Shown: positions 26,112 through 37,216, counted from the stretch's first letter. The stretch: 64,000 nt of DNA from Pseudomonas sp. dw_612 (GCF_018449725.1 NZ_JAAVVC010000003.1:186001-250000); one strand, 5' to 3'. Translations and numbers: made by a program. Notes: a model not told the origin generated them from the sequence alone.

Positions 26112-26129
26112 TATAAGTCTTTACTTATG
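26112..26129. promoter_or_regulatory. Candidate LysR box for PycR
   Basis: ATAAGTCTTTACTTAT (26113-26128) has 6-base inverted arms around CTTT and fits the T-N11-A rule of LysR operators. It lies 37 bases from the pycR start and about 140 from pycA, the usual recognition-site place for a divergent LysR regulator. Confidence 0.6.
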
Positions 26130-26187
26130 CCTGACCCAATTATTAATCATTTTTGTTAATCCCTTGTGGGGGCTAGTGTGGGGCTGC

Positions 26188-26209
26188 GACTAAATCGAAA
26201 CATTTAGTC
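26188..26209. promoter_or_regulatory. Inverted repeat in the pycA leader
   Basis: GACTAAAT and ATTTAGTC are perfect 8-base arms around a 6-base loop, 57 bases before the pycA start. No T run follows, so it is not a terminator; it may be an operator or leader-RNA hairpin. Confidence 0.6.
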
Positions 26210-26265
26210 ACGCGTCGACCTGGTCTAGCAGGTCGTGGGTACCACCGGCTCAAGGGAACCTCCAA

Positions 26266-27681
<1,416 letters not shown>

Positions 27682-27692
27682 GGAATAACAAA

Positions 27693-29501
27693 ATGTCCAA
27701 GAAGATTCATGTAACCGACACCATCCTGCGCGACGCCCACCAATCGCTGCTCGCCACCCGCATGCGCACCGAAGACATGCTGCCGATCTGCGACAAGCTC
27801 GACAAAGTCGGCTACTGGTCGCTGGAATGCTGGGGCGGCGCGACCTTCGACGCCTGCGTACGTTTCCTGAAGGAAGACCCGTGGGAGCGTTTGCGCCAAC
27901 TGCGCGCGGCGTTGCCTAACACACGTCTGCAAATGCTGCTGCGTGGCCAGAACCTGCTGGGTTATCGCCATTACAGCGATGACGTGGTCAAAGCTTTCGT
28001 TGCCAAGGCTGCGGTCAACGGCATCGATGTGTTCCGCATCTTCGACGCGATGAACGACGTGCGTAACCTGCGTGTGGCCATCGAAGCAGTGAAAGCCGCC
28101 GGCAAACACGCCCAGGGCACCATCGCCTACACCACCAGCCCGGTGCACACCATCGAGGCGTTCGTGGCCCAAGCCAAGCAAATGGAAGCCATGGGTTGCG
28201 ACTCCGTGGCGATCAAGGACATGGCCGGCCTGCTGACCCCGTACGCCACGGGTGAACTGGTCAAGGCATTGAAATCCGAGCAGTCGCTGCCAGTGTTCAT
28301 TCACTCCCACGACACCGCCGGCATGGCCACCATGTGCCAACTCAAGGCCATCGAAAACGGCGCCGACCACATCGACACCGCGATCTCCAGCTTCGCCTCG
28401 GGCACCAGCCATCCGGGCACCGAGTCGATGGTCGCCGCCCTTAAAGGCAGCGAATTCGACACCGGTCTGAACCTGGAACTGCTGCAAGAGATCGGTCTGT
28501 ACTTCTACGCCGTGCGTAAGAAATACCACCAGTTCGAAAGCGAATTCACCGCCGTCGACACCCGTGTGCAAGTCAACCAAGTACCGGGCGGGATGATTTC
28601 CAACCTGGCCAACCAGTTGAAAGAGCAGGGCGCCCTTAACCGCATGGCGGAAGTGTTGGCCGAAATTCCAAAGGTTCGTGAAGACCTTGGCTTCCCGCCG
28701 CTGGTGACCCCGACCTCGCAAATCGTCGGCACCCAGGCGTTCTTCAACGTACTGGCCAGCGAGCGCTACAAGACCATCACTAACGAAGTGAAGCTCTACC
28801 TGCAAGGCGGCTACGGCAAGGCACCGGGCACCGTAAACGAAAAACTGCGTCGTCAGGCGATCGGCAGCGAAGAGGTGATCGACGTTCGCCCGGCTGATTT
28901 GCTCAAACCGGAAATGACCAAGCTGCGTGCCGAAATCGGCGCCGTGGCCAAATCGGAAGAAGACGTGCTGACCTACGCCATGTTCCCGGACATCGGCCGC
29001 AAGTTCCTCGAAGAGCGCAACGCCGGCACCCTGACGCCTGAAGTGCTGTTGCCGATTCCTGAAGCCGGCGGCGTGACCTCGGCCGGCGGCGAAGGCGTGC
29101 CGACCGAGTTCGTTATCGATGTCCACGGTGAAACCTACCGCGTCGACATCACCGGTGTCGGCGTGAAAGCCGAAGGCAAGCGTCACTTCTACCTGTCCAT
29201 CGACGGCATGCCGGAAGAAGTGGTGTTCGAGCCGCTCAACGAATTCGTCAGCGGCGGCAGCAGCAAACGCAAGCAAGCCACGGCACCGGGCCACGTCAGT
29301 ACCACCATGCCGGGCAACATCGTCGATGTGCTGGTCAAGGAAGGCGACACGGTCAAGGCAGGGCAATCTGTGCTGATCACCGAAGCGATGAAGATGGAAA
29401 CCGAAGTCCAGGCTGCCATCGCCGGCAAAGTCACCGCCATCCACGTGGCCAAGGGCGACCGGGTGAACCCGGGCGAAATCCTGATCGAGATCGAAGGCTG
29501 A
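27693..29501 (+). CDS. pycB: Pyruvate carboxylase subunit B (carboxyltransferase and biotin carrier)
   Basis: The 602-residue protein transfers carboxyl from biotin to pyruvate, giving oxaloacetate. The HMGL-like carboxyltransferase barrel (residues 5-300) opens with VTDTILRDAHQSLLATRM. The conserved carboxylase domain spans about 300-460, and a biotinyl domain is at about 525-602 with K567 in EAMKMETEV as the biotinylation site. An Ala/Pro-poor linker with GGSSKRKQATAPG precedes it. ATG 27693 has GAGGAATAAC before it. It is annotated as oxaloacetate decarboxylase alpha in some genomes, but the pycA partner and lack of beta/gamma membrane subunits argue for pyruvate carboxylase. Confidence 0.94.
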   Translation: MSKKIHVTDTILRDAHQSLLATRMRTEDMLPICDKLDKVGYWSLECWGGATFDACVRFLKEDPWERLRQLRAALPNTRLQMLLRGQNLLGYRHYSDDVVKAFVAKAAVNGIDVFRIFDAMNDVRNLRVAIEAVKAAGKHAQGTIAYTTSPVHTIEAFVAQAKQMEAMGCDSVAIKDMAGLLTPYATGELVKALKSEQSLPVFIHSHDTAGMATMCQLKAIENGADHIDTAISSFASGTSHPGTESMVAALKGSEFDTGLNLELLQEIGLYFYAVRKKYHQFESEFTAVDTRVQVNQVPGGMISNLANQLKEQGALNRMAEVLAEIPKVREDLGFPPLVTPTSQIVGTQAFFNVLASERYKTITNEVKLYLQGGYGKAPGTVNEKLRRQAIGSEEVIDVRPADLLKPEMTKLRAEIGAVAKSEEDVLTYAMFPDIGRKFLEERNAGTLTPEVLLPIPEAGGVTSAGGEGVPTEFVIDVHGETYRVDITGVGVKAEGKRHFYLSIDGMPEEVVFEPLNEFVSGGSSKRKQATAPGHVSTTMPGNIVDVLVKEGDTVKAGQSVLITEAMKMETEVQAAIAGKVTAIHVAKGDRVNPGEILIEIEG

Positions 29502-29532
29502 TTTACAGCCTCGATACACCGCTTTAAACCTC

Positions 29533-29559
29533 GGGGGGGCATGTGCTCCCCTTTTTTTT
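29533..29559 (+). terminator. Rho-independent terminator after pycB
   Basis: A GGGGGGC...GCTCCCC stem (one G-T wobble, 4-base loop) is followed by eight T residues, 32 bases after the pycB stop. Confidence 0.9.
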
Positions 29560-29587
29560 GCGCGGTATTCAGCAGGTATCACAATCC

Positions 29588-29680
29588 TTGTGGGAGCGGG
29601 CTTGCTCGCGAAGAGGTCGTGTCAGTCGACATCCATGTTGACTGACGAACCGCTTTCGCGAGCAAGCCCGCTCCCACAGG
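29588..29680. repeat. REPIN with internal GTGTCAG/CTGAC palindrome
   Basis: Inverted REP pair whose spacer holds a second inverted repeat (GTGTCAGTCGAC ... GTTGACTGAC), shared with elements at 41682, 44129, 47002 and 54351. Confidence 0.9.
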
Positions 29681-29703
29681 TTCCAAGGTGTGTCAGCTGA
29701 TAA

Positions 29704-32055
29704 TTAAAACGCCATCCGCCACTGCCCCATTACGCCGTGATTGCGGCTGTCACTGCCTAGCTCGCCAGTGAGGCCCATCCCCACGCTATGGTTGGACGAC
29801 ACTCCAAGATCCAGGCCTGCATCCACCAGCAAACTATTGCGATCCAGCGCCGCACCGTAAACGGTGTAGTTGCTGCCGCCGGTCACCAACCGTTGGCGGG
29901 TATTGGTGTAGAGATTGCCGTAGGTGTGTTTCCAGCCAGCACTGAATCGCGGTGTCAGGCGCATGCCGTTTTCCAGGGTGTCGACCTTCGCCACACGCAG
30001 CCCAAACGTGCTGTTCATATTGCTCTGGGACTGCTCGTGGACCTTCAACGCCGCCGCCCCGCCTTTTTCGGCATAGCCATCGCGCTGATAGCGTTGGTAA
30101 CCGAGGCTGGCGAACGGTTCGATGCTGACGTTGGCGCGGCCCAGGTTGTAACCCACTTCGGCGAAGGCTTGTTGAGTGCTGGCGTCGTAGCTGCCTTTGG
30201 GACGATCGCTGAAACCGGTGAACGCTACCCGGCGTGCTGTGCTGCCGTCGTGGCTGCTGTAAGTCGCGCCTAGACGAAGGGACATCGGACCGTTTTGACG
30301 CAAGGCATAGGCGCCCAGGTGCCAGCTGTCGAGATCGCCGTCGAATTCCTTGCTGTCTAGTCGGGTCCGGGAGGTACCGCCCATTAATCCCAGGCTCCAC
30401 TCCTCGTCGATGCTCCAATCGGCGCCCAGCAACAAGCCCTTGGTCGAGTGTTGCAGGGGTTCGATATCGCGATCCAGTTTCCCGCCGTGGCCGAGTGCTT
30501 GCAGCCAGACTCTGCCATTGTCTTCGCTGCCAGCCGCCAGCCGTGGCGCGTTGTTCCGCTCACGCAGGTTGCCGCTGCCGTGGGTGTTGTCCAGTTGGCG
30601 CATGGCCGAGAGCATGCTTCCATTGACTGGATCGACACTGCTCAAGGTTGCTTTGGCGAGGTTGGCGTTGCTGGAGCCGGCGAGTTGCTCGAGGGCGTAG
30701 GAAGCGGTTTTTTTGTCGGCGGCGAGCAGGGCGGCGATAGCGGCATTTGTCGTAGTTGGTGGTTGCTGCGCCGTGCTGGAAGAGTCGGCGACGGTGGCAG
30801 GTTGTTGTTCGGTGCTGGAAGAGTCGGTGGCAGCGGCTGGTTGTTGCACCGTTCCGGAAGTATCGGTGACAACGGCTGCTTGTTGCGCAACGCCGGAAGA
30901 GTCGGTGACAGCAACTGCTTGTTGTACAGCGTCAGAAGATTCAGCGACGACGAATGATTCCGGAGCTGAAGCTGGCGTGTCAGGGATAAGGGGTGACGTC
31001 ACTTCGGCGACGACGGTATCCACGCTGTCAGAGGGTACTTGAGCTTCGGGGATGTGTGGTTGTTCGGTGACATTTTTGGCGAACTCCCGTTCGTTGTCGG
31101 AAGTGGCGAAACTCTCGAGAGGTACGCCGTTACGGGCATAGGTCAGGCCGACACTCTTGGTGTTGTACCTGAGCGTCGGTGCCATAAACGCCAGGTCATT
31201 GAGCACTTCGCCGAATTTATCTTCGACCTTGTCCGCCTGGATGATGGTGTAGCGATGGCTTTGCAGATATTCACCCGGCATCGCGACGATTTTCAGGGTG
31301 GATCCGCCCAGGTGGGCAGTGCCGTCGACCCTGATCGTTTGGCCTTTGTCTTCGGGATTGACCTCGTAGACCAATACAGCGGTCTTGGAAAAGCTCAAGT
31401 CCCCCTTGACCTTTGGAGCTCCGTGCATTCTGTTGACGTCGACGCGGCCGTGTACTTGCAAGCTGCCGACGGTCCCGGAACCCGCGAACGCACCGCCTTC
31501 GAAAACATGCACGTGGTCCTTTATGTCGCCTTTGTTTATGAGCTGTCCGAGGGCAAACCCACGACCCAGGATTGTCCCTTTGTTGGTCAGGGTGCCGTCG
31601 TTCAGTACGACCACGCCGTCCTTGAAGTCCGACTTACTGGTCAATGTCCACGAACCTTGAGAGTTCACCAGGCCGTCGAAATTTTGTGTGTTCCCCAGTA
31701 CGCCACCGTCAGAGGCATCAAGGTCTATGGAGTTGATGCCTCCTTGTCCATCAACCAGGCCTTTTATGCTGCCACCGTTCTTCATGATGATGAGTTCGTT
31801 GGCTTCTGTTCCCGTTACTACCGTCTCAGGTGAATCAATCTCCTGGGGAACGGCGCCATGAAAATTCATGAAGGTTGGAAGAAGAGCCGCCAGATCGCTT
31901 CTCGGCTCAGGCTCCACCCGATCTATTAATTTGGCGTCGACCGGCGGTTCAGCTCTTTCAGACAGCTCTTGAGCCATGGAAAATTCAGCACATCCCAACG
32001 CCAGCGCAATGGCCAGTGCGAGGTGTTGTGGTCGAAATTTGTGTTGGTCGGGCAT
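29704..32055 (-). CDS. Autotransporter with short passenger and Ser/Gln repeat region
   Basis: From ATG 32055 the protein is 783 residues. A signal sequence (LALAIALALGCAEFSMAQ) is followed by a short beta-helix-like passenger (about 40-320), a low-complexity region of five 13-residue repeats (about 371-435, TDSSGVAQQ-like), and a C-terminal autotransporter beta-barrel (about 510-783) ending GQWRMAF, with the final aromatic residue needed for outer-membrane insertion. The barrel is clearly paralogous to that of the next gene upstream (shared YALRQNGPMSLRLGATYS / GFSDRPKGSYDA / EKGGAAALKV). It is likely a surface protein; no catalytic triad or ligand is recognisable. Confidence 0.85.
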   Translation of the reverse strand: MPDQHKFRPQHLALAIALALGCAEFSMAQELSERAEPPVDAKLIDRVEPEPRSDLAALLPTFMNFHGAVPQEIDSPETVVTGTEANELIIMKNGGSIKGLVDGQGGINSIDLDASDGGVLGNTQNFDGLVNSQGSWTLTSKSDFKDGVVVLNDGTLTNKGTILGRGFALGQLINKGDIKDHVHVFEGGAFAGSGTVGSLQVHGRVDVNRMHGAPKVKGDLSFSKTAVLVYEVNPEDKGQTIRVDGTAHLGGSTLKIVAMPGEYLQSHRYTIIQADKVEDKFGEVLNDLAFMAPTLRYNTKSVGLTYARNGVPLESFATSDNEREFAKNVTEQPHIPEAQVPSDSVDTVVAEVTSPLIPDTPASAPESFVVAESSDAVQQAVAVTDSSGVAQQAAVVTDTSGTVQQPAAATDSSSTEQQPATVADSSSTAQQPPTTTNAAIAALLAADKKTASYALEQLAGSSNANLAKATLSSVDPVNGSMLSAMRQLDNTHGSGNLRERNNAPRLAAGSEDNGRVWLQALGHGGKLDRDIEPLQHSTKGLLLGADWSIDEEWSLGLMGGTSRTRLDSKEFDGDLDSWHLGAYALRQNGPMSLRLGATYSSHDGSTARRVAFTGFSDRPKGSYDASTQQAFAEVGYNLGRANVSIEPFASLGYQRYQRDGYAEKGGAAALKVHEQSQSNMNSTFGLRVAKVDTLENGMRLTPRFSAGWKHTYGNLYTNTRQRLVTGGSNYTVYGAALDRNSLLVDAGLDLGVSSNHSVGMGLTGELGSDSRNHGVMGQWRMAF
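30751..30945 (-). repeat. Five tandem 39-bp repeats inside the autotransporter gene
   Basis: Five consecutive in-frame 39-bp units encode 13-residue repeats of the form TDSSGVAQQAAVV, with the SS(S/G/D)xxQQ core kept in each and the flanks drifting. Such arrays change copy number by slippage or recombination, and here they would alter the length of the stalk between passenger and barrel. Confidence 0.85.
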
Positions 32056-32255
32056 CGTGTCCAGCCTCTTTTGGGGGGAGGCCAAACTGTAAAATTCGAT
32101 CCGGTTTCAGGATGCCGGGCATTTCCGGGCATTGTGCAAGGCGTAGAGGCACCGCGTGTAGCCGAATCAACATTGAGCTTCGGCCACGAGCGATTTCATC
32201 TGATGCCCCGGCGTCTTTCCCTACAACAATCCCGGAATCTTCGATTGGCGAAAAC

Positions 32256-35213
32256 TCAGAAACTCATCTGCCACTGCCCAATCAATCCATGATTGCGGCT
32301 GTTGCTCCCGATCTCGCCGCTGTAGGCAACCCCCACGGAATGCCGCGCCGAAATCCCCAGGTCCAACCCGGCCTCCAGCACCATGCTGTCGCGATCCAGC
32401 GAACTGCCGTCGACATTGAATGCCGTGCCGCCGACCACAAACGCCTGGCGCGTCGAGCTGCTGACATCGCCGTAGGTGTGCTTCCAGCCGGCACTCATGC
32501 GCGGGGTCAGGCTCATGCCGTTGTCCAGAGTGCTGAGGTGCGCCAGGCGTAGGCCGAAGGTGCTGCTGAAGTTGTCCTGGGTTTGCGCGTCGACCTGCAA
32601 CGCGGCGGCGCCGCCCTTTTCCTGGTAGCTGTCGCGGTGATAGCGCTGGTAGCCGAGGTTGGCGAAGGGTTCGGCGCTGAGGCGGCCGCTGCCCATCGCG
32701 TAGCCCAGCTCGGCGAAGGCTTGCTGGCTGTCGGCGTCGTAATCGCCTTTTGGTCGATCGTTGAACCCGTTGAACGCGACGGTGCGTTTGCTCTCCCCTT
32801 GATGACCGCTATACGCCGCGCCGAGACGCAACGCGAACGGGCCGCTTTGGCGCAGAGCGTAGACCCCGGCGTGCCAGCTCTCGACATTACCGTCGACGCC
32901 GGTGGCATCCAGATCGGTTTTCGAATAACCCCCGAGCACACCCAGGCGCCACTGTGGATTGAGCGCCCAGTCGGCGCCGAGCACGCTGCCCTTGGTGCGT
33001 TGTTCCAGACCGCTGTTGCCGTGTTCGCCGTCGAGCTTACCGTAGCCGCCGATGGCTTGTAGCCAGAGTCGACCCTGGGCATTCGGATCGTTGAGGTTGC
33101 GCGCTTCGGCCGGTACGCCGGTGGCCGCGAGGACCGGCGTGTCCCGTTGATCGAGGCCCACCATCAAGCCTGAGCTGCCGCCCATGTGTTGCATCGCCGA
33201 CAGCATGCTGCCGCCAATCTGGCTGCTGGCGCTGAGGGTGGCGCTGGTCAGGTTGGCGTTGCTCGCGCCGGCCAATTGTTCGATGGCCGCGCCTGCCGTG
33301 GCGTTGGTGGTGTTGAGCAGCGCGTTGTAGAGCGCGTTGTTTTTGCCGATCGAGGCCAGGCTGTTGGCGGCGTTGCTGCCGTTGCCGGTGGCGGCGAATT
33401 CGTTGAAGGCGATGTCGTTGCGGGTGTAGGTCAGATCGACCTGGGTCGGCGTGTAAGCGAGGGTCGGCGTGAGGAACGCGTAGTCGCTGGTGACCTTGCC
33501 GAACGTGCCATTGACGCTCGCGGCTTGCAGCACGGTGTAATGGCTTTGCCATGGATAGGTGCCGCTGCCGGGGTTCACCGCCAGGGTCGCGCCGTTCAGA
33601 TTGGCGGTGCCGCCGACCATCACTGGCGCGCTGGAACCATCGGCATTGACGCCATAGGCCAGGGTGCCGCCGCTGCCGAAGGAAAGATCGTGAACGACAG
33701 TCGCCGTGCCGAGTTGCGTGTTGGTTTGCAGCGTGCCGTTGACCAGCAGATTGCCCACCGAACCACCGCCGGCGTACGTGCCGCCCTGATCCACCGTCAG
33801 AGAGCCGGCAATTCCGCCCTGGTTGATCAGCGTCGCACCATTGCGCACCGCGCCGCCATCGCTGAAATCACCGTTGCCGGTCAGCGTCCAGGCACCTTGC
33901 TTGACCTCCAGCCATTCGAAATTACGACTGGCGCCAAAACTGCCGCCCGCCACATCGTCCATCACCACCCGGTCATAACCGCTGCCGCCATCGACCACGC
34001 CGACGAAGCGACTGCCGTTGCGCAAGGTCAGGCTGTCATCGCCGCCGCCCAGGTCCAATGCCAGACCGTTGCTGCCGCTGATGATGCCGCCGTTGATTAC
34101 GCTGTCAGCGAACTCGCCGACGAACTTCACGCCGAAACCGTCGAGGCCCTGGATGGTGCCGAAGTTTTCCAGCGTAGTCGCCGCCACGCCTGAACCGCCG
34201 CTGCCGTCGTCCACCAGGATGGCGCTGTTGGCGCCGCTGATCAGCGCGTCCTTGGCGTTCAGCACATACCCGCCGCCCAACGCGATGCCTTCACTGCCGT
34301 TGGCGAAACCACCCTTGTCCACACCGCCTGCGCCGACGCCTTGAATGGTGCCGTAGTTTTCGACGTGGGCGATGCGGTCGATGTCCACGCCATCGCCGTC
34401 ACCGTTGGGTTGCAACCCCGAATAGGCGCCGGTAATCGTGCCGTGGTTGATCACGGTGCCATCGCCATCGGAGCCGAAGCCCGAACCGTTGCGCCCGGTG
34501 ATTTGCCCGTAGTTGACCAGCGTGGCGCCGAGGTCGGTGGTGATGCCGTGGCGGCCGCCGGAAATGGTGCCGTAGTTGGTCACCGTCACGCCGGTCGCGC
34601 TATCAATGTCGATGCCATCGAATTTCTCGTCGGCGTTGTGCGAATCGCCCGTCGAGATTTCGCCATAGTTGGTGATGGTCGCATTGGCGCCGGTCTTCAT
34701 GCCGTCACTCGCGTCCCCACGAATCAGCCCGCCCGCGCGGTTAATGATCGTGGTTTTGACGCCGTCACTGCGCAACGCATCCAGATCCAGCCCTTGGCCG
34801 GTGGTGGAGCGAATGATGCCGCTGTTATCGATCAGCAAACTGCCGCCGGCGAAGTTACTGTCGATGCGCAACGCATCATTGAACCCGAGAATCTGCCCGC
34901 CACTGCGGTTATAAATGCTGTAGTTGCGCGCCTGGGTCAGGTCGCCGCTGCTATCGATCGCCCGGCCACCGGTGGAAATGATCTTGCCCGCGTTATCGAT
35001 CACCACACCGGCGCCGCTGGTCTTGTCCTTAAGGCTTACAGTCTTGCCGCTGTTGGTGATGCTGCCGGGTGCCGAGATCGTCAACGTGTCGCTGCCACCC
35101 AGGGTTTGCGCGGCGGTGGTGGCGGTGTCGATCTGCACGGTTTTGCCGTGGGCGGCGGTGGCGCTGATCAACAGCGCAATGGTCAGGGCGAGACGCTGGG
35201 GCGAGAAGGGCAT
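32256..35213 (-). CDS. Autotransporter with beta-helical passenger
   Basis: This 985-residue type V secretion protein has a signal peptide (MPFSPQRLALTIALLISATAA), a long passenger (about 25-600) of repeating NYGTISGG / TNSG / IDNAG-type turns typical of a right-handed beta-helix, a passenger-associated linker (about 600-680), and a beta-barrel (about 700-985) ending GQWQMSF. It carries no visible protease or lipase motif. It lies 200 bases upstream of its shorter paralog in the same orientation, so the pair probably arose by tandem duplication. The start ATG 35213 has AAGG ten bases upstream. Confidence 0.9.
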   Translation of the reverse strand: MPFSPQRLALTIALLISATAAHGKTVQIDTATTAAQTLGGSDTLTISAPGSITNSGKTVSLKDKTSGAGVVIDNAGKIISTGGRAIDSSGDLTQARNYSIYNRSGGQILGFNDALRIDSNFAGGSLLIDNSGIIRSTTGQGLDLDALRSDGVKTTIINRAGGLIRGDASDGMKTGANATITNYGEISTGDSHNADEKFDGIDIDSATGVTVTNYGTISGGRHGITTDLGATLVNYGQITGRNGSGFGSDGDGTVINHGTITGAYSGLQPNGDGDGVDIDRIAHVENYGTIQGVGAGGVDKGGFANGSEGIALGGGYVLNAKDALISGANSAILVDDGSGGSGVAATTLENFGTIQGLDGFGVKFVGEFADSVINGGIISGSNGLALDLGGGDDSLTLRNGSRFVGVVDGGSGYDRVVMDDVAGGSFGASRNFEWLEVKQGAWTLTGNGDFSDGGAVRNGATLINQGGIAGSLTVDQGGTYAGGGSVGNLLVNGTLQTNTQLGTATVVHDLSFGSGGTLAYGVNADGSSAPVMVGGTANLNGATLAVNPGSGTYPWQSHYTVLQAASVNGTFGKVTSDYAFLTPTLAYTPTQVDLTYTRNDIAFNEFAATGNGSNAANSLASIGKNNALYNALLNTTNATAGAAIEQLAGASNANLTSATLSASSQIGGSMLSAMQHMGGSSGLMVGLDQRDTPVLAATGVPAEARNLNDPNAQGRLWLQAIGGYGKLDGEHGNSGLEQRTKGSVLGADWALNPQWRLGVLGGYSKTDLDATGVDGNVESWHAGVYALRQSGPFALRLGAAYSGHQGESKRTVAFNGFNDRPKGDYDADSQQAFAELGYAMGSGRLSAEPFANLGYQRYHRDSYQEKGGAAALQVDAQTQDNFSSTFGLRLAHLSTLDNGMSLTPRMSAGWKHTYGDVSSSTRQAFVVGGTAFNVDGSSLDRDSMVLEAGLDLGISARHSVGVAYSGEIGSNSRNHGLIGQWQMSF

Positions 35214-35356
35214 GGGTGGACAGCCTTTTTGTTATAAGCGGGCTGTCTTGTATAGCGGAGGGTTTTTACAGAATGATGTCTTTGGTTGAGTGCAATCTTT
35301 TGCAGATATTTCGGAATCTGACGCATCTATACGCAATTTAATGCGTATTCGGACGA

Positions 35357-35448
35357 TGTAGGAGCTGCCGAAGGCAGCGATCTTTTGATTTCTCGCAAGC
35401 CGCACCATAGAAAGATCAAAAGATCGCAGCCTTCGGCAGCTCCTACAG
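35357..35448. repeat. Inverted repeat, third repeat family (TGTAGGAGCTGCCGAAGGC type)
   Basis: Arms TGTAGGAGCTGCCGAAGGCA and its complement, each extended by GCGATCTTTTGAT, face each other over about 25 bases. The same family appears at 58779-58878. It lies between the autotransporter gene start and the ABC permease gene end. Confidence 0.85.
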
Positions 35449-35464
35449 GGAGTCGTATTTCAAC

Positions 35465-36301
35465 CTAGCTACGGCTCACATAGGCTTTGCCGTAATGCCG
35501 CTCCATCCGCGCCTGAATCAGCTCCAACCCAATCGACATCACCCAGTAAATCACCGCCGCGGTCGTCAGCATCTCGATGTACCGGTAGCTCGACCGCCCA
35601 TATGACTGCGCCAGAAACATCACCTCCCACACCCCCATCACCGAAATCAGCGACGAGTCCTTGAGCATGGAGATGAATTGGTTGGTGGTCGGCGGGATGA
35701 TGGTGCGCATGGCCTGGGGCAGGGTGACGCGCCAGAAGATCACGGTTTCGCGCATGCCCAGTGCCAGGGAGGCTTCGCGTTGGCCATGGGGGACGCCGAG
35801 GATGCCGGCGCGGAAGATTTCGCTGAGGTAGGCGCCGTAGTTCAGTGACAGGGCAATGATCCCGGCGGCGATGGCGCCGGGCACGATACCCAATTGCGGC
35901 AGGCCGAGGTAGATCAGCAGGATCTGGATCAGCAGCGGCGTGCCGCGAAAGAACGAGGCGTAGAAGCTCGCGATGCCGAACGCCACGGCACTTTTCGACA
36001 GCCGTCCCAGGGCGGTGATGAAACCCAGCAGTGACGAGGCAACGATTGAGCAGGCGCAGAGAAACAACGTCAGCGCCGCGCCTTGCAGGAAGCCATTCGG
36101 CGCCAAGTGCAGGCCGACGAGGTTCGGCAGTTTGTCGAGGATGATCGAGAACTTCAGGTCGAAGCTCAGGAAGAAACTGGCGAACAAACCGAGCATCGCC
36201 GCCCAAGTCAGGTACAGCCGTGTACGGAATCCGAAGATCCGTTGCAACCGTGACTCAATCACCGATTGCGGCGGCTGGGGAGGTGTCGGGAAAGAAGTCA
36301 T
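35465..36301 (-). CDS. Polar amino-acid-type ABC transporter permease
   Basis: The protein is 278 residues from ATG 36301, whose ATGA overlaps the binding-protein stop. An N-terminal membrane segment (LYLTWAAMLGLFASFFLSFD) and the HisM/GlnP-type permease core with FFRGTPLLIQILLIYLGLP and the EAA loop EIFRAGILGVPHGQREAS are visible. It has one permease only and no ATPase nearby, so it must borrow an ATPase encoded elsewhere. Being next to mmuM, the substrate could be S-methylmethionine or another methylated sulphur amino acid; that is inference. Confidence 0.88.
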   Translation of the reverse strand: MTSFPTPPQPPQSVIESRLQRIFGFRTRLYLTWAAMLGLFASFFLSFDLKFSIILDKLPNLVGLHLAPNGFLQGAALTLFLCACSIVASSLLGFITALGRLSKSAVAFGIASFYASFFRGTPLLIQILLIYLGLPQLGIVPGAIAAGIIALSLNYGAYLSEIFRAGILGVPHGQREASLALGMRETVIFWRVTLPQAMRTIIPPTTNQFISMLKDSSLISVMGVWEVMFLAQSYGRSSYRYIEMLTTAAVIYWVMSIGLELIQARMERHYGKAYVSRS

Positions 36302-37119
36302 TTGCTGATGTCGGCACCGATCCATTTTTGCGAGAGCTTGCTCAACGTGCCGTCCTGTTTCAGCTGGGCGAAGACTTCACGCACTTTGCCGTCCCACTGC
36401 GCGTCACCCTTTTCGATGGCCACCGAGTTTGGCTCGGAGTACAGCGGGTCGCCGGCGAGTTTGAAGCGTTTGTCTTGGGTCAGGCGCGGTTGCGCGGTCA
36501 CCAGGTTGGTGAGGATCGCGTCCAGTCGAACGCCCGCGCCGAGGCCCAAATCCTGGAACGCCACGTTGTCGGTGTCATACGGGGCGATCTGCACGTCCTC
36601 GAACGGGTACTGCAATTGCGTGTCTTCGGCGCCTTCAATCACCAGGTTTTTGTTCAGGTAGCTTTCGTAGCTGGAGGCGCTGGTGAGGCCGACTTTCTTG
36701 CCGCTCAGGTCCTTGGCGTTGTGGATGCGATCATCCTTGGCATTGACCACGATCACGGCTGGCGAGGCGTAGTACTCGACTGGAAAATCGAAGACTTCGG
36801 CGCGGGCCTTGCTCGGGGTCATGGAGCAGATGCAAATGTCGTAGCGACCGCTCCAGCGTCCGGCGGCAATCACGTCCCAGGACGGGGTTTCGAGGCGCAG
36901 TTTCACGCCGAGTTTCTCGGCCACGGCTTTGGCCACATCGACGTCGAAACCGTCGAGTTGGTTCTGGTCGTTAAGGAACGAGAACGGTGGATAACTCTCC
37001 ATCAACACGCCCACCAGTTCTTTCTTTTGCTCGACGCGATCCAGCGTGGCGCCGCCAAAGGCTTGGGTGGAGGCGGCCAGAATCGTCAGGCCCAAGGCCA
37101 GTAGCGGTTGAAATTTCAC
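36298..37119 (-). CDS. Amino-acid-type ABC transporter periplasmic binding protein
   Basis: This 273-residue SBP_bac_3 family protein starts at GTG 37119 with AGGGA upstream. It has a signal peptide (MKFQPLLALGLTILAASTQAF) and the family blocks YPPFSFLNDQNQLDGFDVDVAKAVAEKLG and DICICSMTPSKARAEVFDFP (each read as a longer run). It feeds the permease with which it overlaps. The substrate is not evident; the context with mmuM suggests a sulphur amino acid. Confidence 0.88.
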   Translation of the reverse strand: MKFQPLLALGLTILAASTQAFGGATLDRVEQKKELVGVLMESYPPFSFLNDQNQLDGFDVDVAKAVAEKLGVKLRLETPSWDVIAAGRWSGRYDICICSMTPSKARAEVFDFPVEYYASPAVIVVNAKDDRIHNAKDLSGKKVGLTSASSYESYLNKNLVIEGAEDTQLQYPFEDVQIAPYDTDNVAFQDLGLGAGVRLDAILTNLVTAQPRLTQDKRFKLAGDPLYSEPNSVAIEKGDAQWDGKVREVFAQLKQDGTLSKLSQKWIGADISK

Positions 37120-37216
37120 AGTCGATCCCTGATAAAAAAATGGTTGTTATTAACCGGATGGTGCGTATTAAATAGTTATAAGAACGACTCTGATAGTGAG
37201 TTATTTTCATAAGCTT

